Shown: piece after piece, positions 6,220 through 10,657 of the stretch
How the letters are laid out: each line of letters opens with the position of its first letter
Numbering within the stretch: the first letter of the stretch is position 1
Assembly (NCBI GenBank): GCA_949286405.1
Contig: CASECH010000207.1
Location: 1-10,657, forward strand
Length of the DNA stretch: 10,657 bases
Reading direction: 5' to 3'
Origin: an uncultured bacterium
Lineage (GTDB): Bacteria; Cyanobacteriota; Vampirovibrionia; Gastranaerophilales; Gastranaerophilaceae
Notes under the pieces: generated by a model
Databases searched by the model: none
What the model was told of the DNA's origin: nothing
Seen by the model: only the letters and a program-made list of their open reading frames with translations
Program-made: the position numbers and the translations under genes

Positions 6220-6864
6220 TTAAAAATGGTTATATTTAATTGCATAAGCCAGATTACAAGCAGGATGTATGACATCACCAGGAGGTAAATGAGAATATGA
6301 TTTTTGAATTTTTTTTATCAATCTGTATGGATTTTGTTCAAAATAAATTTCAGAGTATAGTGTAACTCCGTTTTTTACAATATTTTCTTGTCCTGAATCA
6401 TATATGTTTGGATATTTTCTGTCGTAATCTCTGTGAGCCATAGCATTGAGAGACAGACAATTCAATTCTTCTTGTATGGAACTTTCTCCATCATTATCTT
6501 TTGCGTGTCCTGCTTCATGGATTATAGCTTCAGATATTGCAAGTACAACAGCTTTATTTTTATTATTTTTATAAATTTCATTAATTTTAATGGTATTTTC
6601 ATCAATGTCCCATTGAGCATGGGTATCATGAGATGGCATAGGTGCAAATTTAATTTTTATTTTAGAATTTTTAATAAAATCGTATACTTCTTGTCCATTT
6701 TTAAAAGGAGGTTTTGCACCGATTTTATATACATAATTGATGTCATTTTGTGCAAATTGAACCTTTTTTATCTCTTCAAGAGCGAGATTAATTGTGTCAG
6801 AATTGTTTTTCAATTTTTGACCTTGGTAACAAATATTATTATTGTATGCGAAAACTTTAATCAT
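6220..6864 (-). CDS. HExxH zinc metallopeptidase-like protein
   Basis: The 214-residue protein has the zincin motif H116-E-A-G-H120 in a helix (AISEAIIHEAGHA), where two histidines bind zinc and the glutamate activates water. Downstream, acidic residues E127, E132 and E133 (SSIQEELNCLSLNAMAH) lie on a helix that could give the third zinc ligand, a gluzincin-like HExxH...ExxA layout as in ImmA/DUF955-type peptidases. The specific family is not clear to me. No signal peptide or membrane helix is visible, so it should act inside the cell unless exported by an unusual route. Residues 1-110 have no recognised domain. The start at 6864 lacks a Shine-Dalgarno but has an extended -10, TGaTATTAT, ending 7 nt upstream. 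It is divergent from the methyltransferase gene. Confidence 0.8.
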   Translation of the reverse strand: MIKVFAYNNNICYQGQKLKNNSDTINLALEEIKKVQFAQNDINYVYKIGAKPPFKNGQEVYDFIKNSKIKIKFAPMPSHDTHAQWDIDENTIKINEIYKNNKNKAVVLAISEAIIHEAGHAKDNDGESSIQEELNCLSLNAMAHRDYDRKYPNIYDSGQENIVKNGVTLYSEIYFEQNPYRLIKKIQKSYSHLPPGDVIHPACNLAYAIKYNHF

Positions 6865-6871
6865 TATAGTT

Positions 6872-6880
6872 ATAATATCA
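6872..6880 (-). promoter_or_regulatory. Extended -10 of the metallopeptidase gene, 7 nt before ATG
   Basis: On the minus strand TG-a-TATTAT (6880-6872) is an extended -10 with a 5/6 hexamer, followed by 7 nt and ATG at 6864. The predicted leader is 0-1 nt. No ribosome binding site exists. The motif is preceded by CA, giving CATGATA, the mirror of the motif that drives the divergent gene. Confidence 0.5.
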
Positions 6881-6906
6881 TGTTTTATATTAAATTGAAA
6901 TATTCA

Positions 6907-6915
6907 TGATAAAAT
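6907..6915 (+). promoter_or_regulatory. Extended -10 of the methyltransferase gene, 6 nt before ATG
   Basis: TG-a-TAAAAT (6907-6915) is an extended -10 with a 5/6 hexamer, followed by six T residues and ATG at 6922. Transcription would start on the start codon. There is no Shine-Dalgarno and no clear -35, which extended -10 promoters can lack. Confidence 0.55.
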
Positions 6916-6921
6916 TTTTTT

Positions 6922-7842
6922 ATGATTTTAATTGGTGAAAATATTCATATTTTATCAAAAAAGGTAAGAGAGGCTTTTTTGAGAAGGGATGAGTCTTTTT
7001 TTAAGGATTTAATTAACATTCAAAAAAACTTAAATTATGCTGATTTGAATGTAGGCCCAGCTAAGGGGGATATGGCAGGAGCACTTTCTTGGTTAGTAGA
7101 AATTGTTCAGAACAATTCAAATCTTGGAATAAGTTTTGATACTACTAATTTTCAAGAAATGGAAAAGGGTTTTATAGTTTGTAAAAACAGAGAAAATGCT
7201 TTTTTAAACAGTATATCTTTAGATGAAGAACGTTTTTCAAAGATGGTAGATATAGCTTTGGATAATAATTGTAATTTAATATGTCTTACTTTAAGTAAAG
7301 AGCTTGGAATTCCTAAAACTTCTGATGGGCGTTTAGAAATAGCATTTGAGATATATGAAAAATGTATAGAACTTGGTTTAGATAGCGGGAAATTATATTT
7401 TGATCCCTTAATTTTGCCTATTGGAGTCGAACAGGGACAAGCTTTGGAAGCTTTAAATACTATAAAAATGTTGAAAGAAAGTTTTGATCCGCCGGTTAAG
7501 ACAATAATTGGCTTATCAAATATTTCTAATGGTTCTCCAAAAGAATTAAGACCTTTGATTAATAGAGTATATGCAGTTATGGCATATGGTGCAGGAGTTG
7601 ACGCTTTAATTTTGGATGCTTGTGATAGTGAATTAGTCAGAGTACTAAAAATGCTTGAAGTCGGTAATGCACAATCGCCTGCGGATAAATTATACTTAAG
7701 AATATCTGATGCGGTAAGAGATTTTTCTGATGTTGAAGATGTAGAATTTAATTCAGATTCAGATGAAGAACAAAAAATTATTAAATGTGCACAAGTTTTG
7801 TTGAATAAAAAAATATACTCTCATAGCTTTACACAAGTCTAG
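6922..7842 (+). CDS. AcsE-like methyltetrahydrofolate:corrinoid methyltransferase
   Basis: The 306-residue protein belongs to the pterin-binding (dihydropteroate synthase fold) methyltransferases and most resembles AcsE, which moves the methyl group of methyl-tetrahydrofolate to a corrinoid protein. Family marks in order: IGENIH at the first strand (4-9), ADLNVGPA (40-47), SFDTTN (71-76), LNSIS (95-99), YFDPLILP (159-166), the pterin-site GLSN with N200 followed by ISNGSP, then INRVYAVMA and LDACD. The end, ILLNK-like VLLNKKIYSHSF, also matches AcsE. Between the LDACD helix and this end there is an extra, acidic stretch of about 40 residues (around 247-288, including SDSDEEQ), which makes it longer than the roughly 262-residue AcsE. 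No CO dehydrogenase/acetyl-CoA synthase genes are near, so the methyl acceptor is unknown; methionine synthesis or one-carbon disposal are guesses. Confidence 0.85.
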   Translation: MILIGENIHILSKKVREAFLRRDESFFKDLINIQKNLNYADLNVGPAKGDMAGALSWLVEIVQNNSNLGISFDTTNFQEMEKGFIVCKNRENAFLNSISLDEERFSKMVDIALDNNCNLICLTLSKELGIPKTSDGRLEIAFEIYEKCIELGLDSGKLYFDPLILPIGVEQGQALEALNTIKMLKESFDPPVKTIIGLSNISNGSPKELRPLINRVYAVMAYGAGVDALILDACDSELVRVLKMLEVGNAQSPADKLYLRISDAVRDFSDVEDVEFNSDSDEEQKIIKCAQVLLNKKIYSHSFTQV

Positions 7843-7856
7843 TTTTTTGTTAAAAT
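7828..7856 (+). promoter_or_regulatory. Promoter of the exported TPR/lipoprotein operon
   Basis: TTTACA (7828-7833), a 17-bp spacer and TAAAAT (7851-7856), with TGt before the hexamer as an extended -10. It overlaps the last codons and stop of the methyltransferase gene. The predicted start near 7863 gives a leader of about 15 nt made mostly of the ribosome site AAAAGGG (7863-7869), which lies 8 nt before the ATG at 7878. Confidence 0.7.
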
Positions 7857-7877
7857 GTTGTGAAAAGGGTCTATAAT

Positions 7878-9932
7878 ATGGGGATTACAAAAATTAAAAA
7901 GCATATAATATTATCAACGGTTTTATCACTAGTATTTGCAGCGTTACCGGCGAATTGTGCGATGACGCCTGAGGCAAATTCTTTGTATCAACAAGCTTGT
8001 TCTGCGGAGTATCAACAAGATTATAATACAGCTGTGAGCAAACTAATTCAAGCTTTAACTATTGCTCAAAATGATCCCATGTTAATGACAAAATTGGCTG
8101 GTATATATAGTGAAATGGACCAGTATGACAAAGCTTTAGAGATTTATAATCAAGTTTTAGAACTTCGTCCTGATGATGCTTTTGTCTATATAAGTATAGG
8201 TAGTATTTATGAAAATCAAGGGAAATATCAAGAGGCATTGCAAGCATATAACAAGGCAATGAGTATATTTCCTAATTATAAATATAATTATTTGAATATT
8301 GCTAATGCTCAATATCAATTACGAGATTATAAATCAGCAATAGATAGTTATAACCAGTTTTTATCAACTTATACTCAGCATTGGGAAGCAAGAGAAAATT
8401 TGGCTAATGCATATCTTTCCAGTAATGATTTTGATAAAGCTGTTGGAGAGTATGATACTTTATATGCAAAAAATCCTGGAAGTTTTAAAGATTTTGCTAA
8501 TTATGGTCTTGCACTTTTTGAAACAAAAAAATATGAAAAAGCTGCAGAAATTCTTGAAAGAGCAGTGTTAGATAATCCTGACAATACTTCTGCACATGTA
8601 TCTTTAGCACTTTCTTATCAAGAGTTAGAAAAAAATGATTTAGCACTTGCACAATATGATATCGTATTTAAACAAGCTCCAAATTTATATTCAATCAGAC
8701 TTGACTATGCAAATTTGCTGGCAGATATTGGCCGAAATGACGATGCCCTTGCTAGTTATAAGATGTATATCGAACATTATCCAAAAGATTATAGAGCATA
8801 TAGAAATCTGGGTATTGTCTATAAAAGAAAAAATGATATTCCAAACGCTATTACAAATTTTGAAAAAACACTTGCTTTAAATACTGAATCATCAAAAGAT
8901 GTTGATTTAATACTTGATATGGCAGAGTGTTACCATTTACAAAAAGATTTTCCAAATGCTTTAAAATTTTATAATCAAGTGCTTGCAGTTAAGCCAAATG
9001 ATTATGATGTAAAGTTAAACAAAGCTTTGGTTTTGCATGCAATGAAACAATATAATGATTGTATTGCTTTGTATACTGATTTGTTAAAAACAAAGGATAA
9101 TGCAGCTGTGCAGAACAATTTAACTTCTGCATTAATAGCACAAGGTTATGTATTTTTAGATGAAAAAAACTTTTCTCTTGCAACAGGATGTTTTGAAAGG
9201 GCAATTGAGAGAAAAACTCAGGATAGTAATGCCTATTTTGGTCTTGCAAAAGCATATAGAGGTTCAGGTGTAAACGATAAGGCTTCTGAGTTTTATGAAA
9301 AAGCGATTTCTATGGCACCTGAAAGAAAAGAATATAGTGAAGAATTTGCAGAATTTATTTCAAGCTCGTACCAGTCAGATGTTAATGTAAACGCAGAAAC
9401 AGGGAGTAAGAATATTTCTGAGGTAAAGTTAGCTGTTGATTCTGAAGATACTATTACAAAACAGGATTTAGAGCATAATAAAAATTTAATTGATATTGGA
9501 GATGAGAACTATAAAAAGAAAAATTATGATGTAGCTATAAATAATTACCAAGAAGCATTAAAAATTAATTCTCAGGATGCCGAAACATTATTGAAAGTGG
9601 GTAATATTTATAAAATGAAAAACGATAATCTTAAAGCTCAAGATTACTACAAAAAAGCTGTTTTTGTAAATCCGAATTATGCTGATGGTTGGTTTAATTT
9701 AGGATTGGTATATGCTAATTTGAAAAATTTGTCAGGAGCCAAAGAAGCTTTCCATAGAGTTATTACTCTCGATCCAAATTATGGCTACGCATACTATGCA
9801 CTAGGGCTTGCCTACGAGCAAAGTGGCAATAAGATTGAAGCAGTAAAAAATTATAAAATATTCCTTGTACACAATAAAGATGCTTCAACAGCCAAATCTG
9901 TGCAAGAAAGAATTAATATTTTGGAAAAATAA
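7878..9932 (+). CDS. Exported TPR repeat protein (about 17 repeats)
   Basis: The 684-residue product begins with a signal peptide: basic GITKIKKH, a hydrophobic core at about 10-22, then a likely cleavage near ANCA (25-28). The mature part is a TPR solenoid: about 13 repeats up to residue 485, a polar linker without TPRs at about 494-536, then four more repeats to the end (for example DGWFNLGLVYANLKNLSGAK). It should act as an interaction scaffold in the envelope or outside the cell; nothing catalytic is visible. I chose ATG 7878 because AAAAGGG stands 8 nt before it; the frame also allows GTG at 7860, which would sit at or before the predicted transcript start. The lipoprotein gene follows after 5 bp, so the two are probably cotranscribed. 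Confidence 0.88.
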   Translation: MGITKIKKHIILSTVLSLVFAALPANCAMTPEANSLYQQACSAEYQQDYNTAVSKLIQALTIAQNDPMLMTKLAGIYSEMDQYDKALEIYNQVLELRPDDAFVYISIGSIYENQGKYQEALQAYNKAMSIFPNYKYNYLNIANAQYQLRDYKSAIDSYNQFLSTYTQHWEARENLANAYLSSNDFDKAVGEYDTLYAKNPGSFKDFANYGLALFETKKYEKAAEILERAVLDNPDNTSAHVSLALSYQELEKNDLALAQYDIVFKQAPNLYSIRLDYANLLADIGRNDDALASYKMYIEHYPKDYRAYRNLGIVYKRKNDIPNAITNFEKTLALNTESSKDVDLILDMAECYHLQKDFPNALKFYNQVLAVKPNDYDVKLNKALVLHAMKQYNDCIALYTDLLKTKDNAAVQNNLTSALIAQGYVFLDEKNFSLATGCFERAIERKTQDSNAYFGLAKAYRGSGVNDKASEFYEKAISMAPERKEYSEEFAEFISSSYQSDVNVNAETGSKNISEVKLAVDSEDTITKQDLEHNKNLIDIGDENYKKKNYDVAINNYQEALKINSQDAETLLKVGNIYKMKNDNLKAQDYYKKAVFVNPNYADGWFNLGLVYANLKNLSGAKEAFHRVITLDPNYGYAYYALGLAYEQSGNKIEAVKNYKIFLVHNKDASTAKSVQERINILEK

Positions 9933-9937
9933 TTATT

Positions 9938-10342
9938 ATGAAAAAATTATTTTTGATAGTCAGTTGCTTGTTTATAATGTTTGTAAGTTCTGCTTGCAAT
10001 GATAAAGCAGGTATTCTTTTTAATAATAATCCTATTACAGAAAAAACTGTTATGAATTATTCAAATTTATTTATGACAGGACAAAGAATTTATTATCTTA
10101 TTCTGATTCCCGAAAAAATACATTCAAGGTATTTGGACATACAAGTTGTTAAAAAAGATAATGATTATGGACGTTTAGGTTATAAGTTGTATTGGTCAAA
10201 AACTGTACGATTGAAGGATGAAGAAATTAATTATTTTACTGATTATGTAGTAATAAATCAGAAAGGGTTTTACATAATGCAGGTATATTCAAAAGACAAT
10301 CCGACAAAAAGATTTACTGCAGCTGAATTTCAGGTTAAATAG
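9938..10342 (+). CDS. Small predicted lipoprotein of unknown function
   Basis: The 134-residue protein starts with a type II signal sequence: MKKL, a hydrophobic stretch (FLIVSCLFIMFV), and a lipobox-like SSAC with C20 as the likely lipidated residue. The lipobox is slightly off consensus, because S rather than L/V/I is at -3. The mature part (about 115 residues) looks beta-rich, with many Tyr, Ile and Val, e.g. RYLDIQVVKKDN and GFYIMQVYSK, and no named domain recognised. It starts 5 bp after the exported TPR gene with only a weak GGA 12 nt upstream, so translation is probably coupled. Gene order suggests the lipoprotein and the TPR protein act together at the envelope, which is an inference. 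Confidence 0.8.
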   Translation: MKKLFLIVSCLFIMFVSSACNDKAGILFNNNPITEKTVMNYSNLFMTGQRIYYLILIPEKIHSRYLDIQVVKKDNDYGRLGYKLYWSKTVRLKDEEINYFTDYVVINQKGFYIMQVYSKDNPTKRFTAAEFQVK

Positions 10343-10347
10343 CTAAA

Positions 10348-10376
10348 TTGACATAGATTTCGGTTTGTGAGATGAT
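10348..10376 (+). promoter_or_regulatory. Possible promoter of the last gene
   Basis: A perfect TTGACA (10348-10353), a 17-bp spacer and GATGAT (10371-10376, 4/6), with TGa directly before the hexamer giving an extended -10. The predicted start near 10383 leaves a leader of about 20 nt before ATG 10404. No terminator separates this gene from the lipoprotein gene, so read-through from the operon is also likely. Confidence 0.5.
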
Positions 10377-10403
10377 TTGCCTAGGTAAAAAAAGAGATTT
10401 ACT

Positions 10404-10657
10404 ATGTTATTTAAGAAATTAATTTCATTTGCTCTGATAATGTCATTAGTTGGTAATTCTACCATATGTTATGGCTCTGTTAAACATATAAATTTATCTG
10501 AAGCTTCTCAAACTGATTCAAAGCAAAGCTTAACAGAGAAAATTAAAGATGTTGTAATTCCAAAAAATAATGATAGTGTAGCTTCTGAGGAAATTTTAGT
10601 CCCTAAGAAACTTGAAAATGAAATGAAGACAGCTATTGCTCATATTTATGGTAAAAA
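10404..10657 (+). CDS. Exported protein of unknown function, N-terminal part
   Basis: The reading frame is open from ATG 10404 to the end of the window, so only the first 84 residues are seen. They begin with a signal peptide: MLFKK, a hydrophobic core (LISFALIMSLVG), and possible cleavage after CYG near residue 24. No proper lipobox is present. The mature start is polar and Ser/Lys/Asn-rich, like a flexible linker, so the functional domain probably lies beyond the window. A weak GAG about 7 nt upstream serves as ribosome site. It lies 61 bp after the lipoprotein gene, on the same strand, and continues the run of exported products. The family cannot be told from this part. Confidence 0.75.
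   Translation, partial: MLFKKLISFALIMSLVGNSTICYGSVKHINLSEASQTDSKQSLTEKIKDVVIPKNNDSVASEEILVPKKLENEMKTAIAHIYGK

Noticed and set aside
6433..6909. A 158-codon plus-strand open frame rich in Phe and Ile
   Set aside because: It lies opposite the metallopeptidase gene, which has the HEAGH motif. Its composition is what AT-rich antisense produces, and it runs through the divergent promoter region.
7872..7877. TATAAT immediately before ATG 7878 as a -10 box
   Set aside because: It touches the ATG, so transcription would start inside the coding region; the TTTACA/TAAAAT promoter upstream plus a ribosome site explains the gene better.
1..10657. CRISPR array, transposon ends, tRNA or riboswitch
   Set aside because: No regularly spaced repeats, transposase gene, cloverleaf with anticodon arm, or known riboswitch core was seen on either strand by reading; a covariance-model search would be decisive.

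Overview
The window is a stretch of a strongly AT-rich bacterial chromosome that uses the ordinary genetic code. It carries single-copy housekeeping genes (the end of ribosomal protein S15, and the tRNA-modification GTPase MnmE) beside genes of anaerobic metabolism: HydF, a maturase of [FeFe] hydrogenase, and an AcsE-like methyl-tetrahydrofolate methyltransferase. A fermentative anaerobe with very low G+C fits best. The mix recalls uncultured gut lineages such as Gastranaerophilales/Melainabacteria, but that placement is an inference; a clostridial or other low-GC anaerobe cannot be excluded from this sequence.

Layout. Bases 1-202: the end of rpsO and its hairpin terminator. 222-1421: hydF on the plus strand. 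1498-1821: a small winged-helix-like protein. 1828-3162 (minus): mnmE, convergent with the previous gene and only 6 bp away. 3179-3925 (minus): an unrecognised Ala/Ser/Asn-rich, phage-virion-like protein with its own promoter, ribosome binding site and terminator. 4058-5821 (plus): a cytoplasmic protein made entirely of about 17 TPR repeats, divergent from the previous gene. 5881-6042 (minus): a 53-residue basic protein converging on a shared hairpin. 6220-6864 (minus): a HExxH zinc metallopeptidase-like protein. 6922-7842 (plus): the AcsE-like methyltransferase, divergent from the metallopeptidase with only 57 bp between the two starts. 7878-10342: an apparent operon of an exported TPR protein of about 17 repeats and a small lipoprotein. 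10404 to the window end: the start of another exported protein.

How the genes work together. No single pathway spans the window. HydF belongs to hydrogenase assembly, but its partners HydE and HydG and the hydrogenase are not here. The methyltransferase stands alone, without CO dehydrogenase/acetyl-CoA synthase or corrinoid-protein genes. The last three genes (exported TPR scaffold, lipoprotein, exported protein) form a plausible cell-envelope module.

The most distinctive signal is in the control regions. Several genes lack a Shine-Dalgarno sequence and instead have a TATAAT/TAAAAT-type -10 hexamer ending exactly 6 (once 7) nucleotides before the start codon, which predicts leaderless mRNAs. 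Other genes in the same window have good Shine-Dalgarno sites. I found no CRISPR array, tRNA, rRNA, insertion sequence or transposase, and no gene-free stretch longer than 300 bp.
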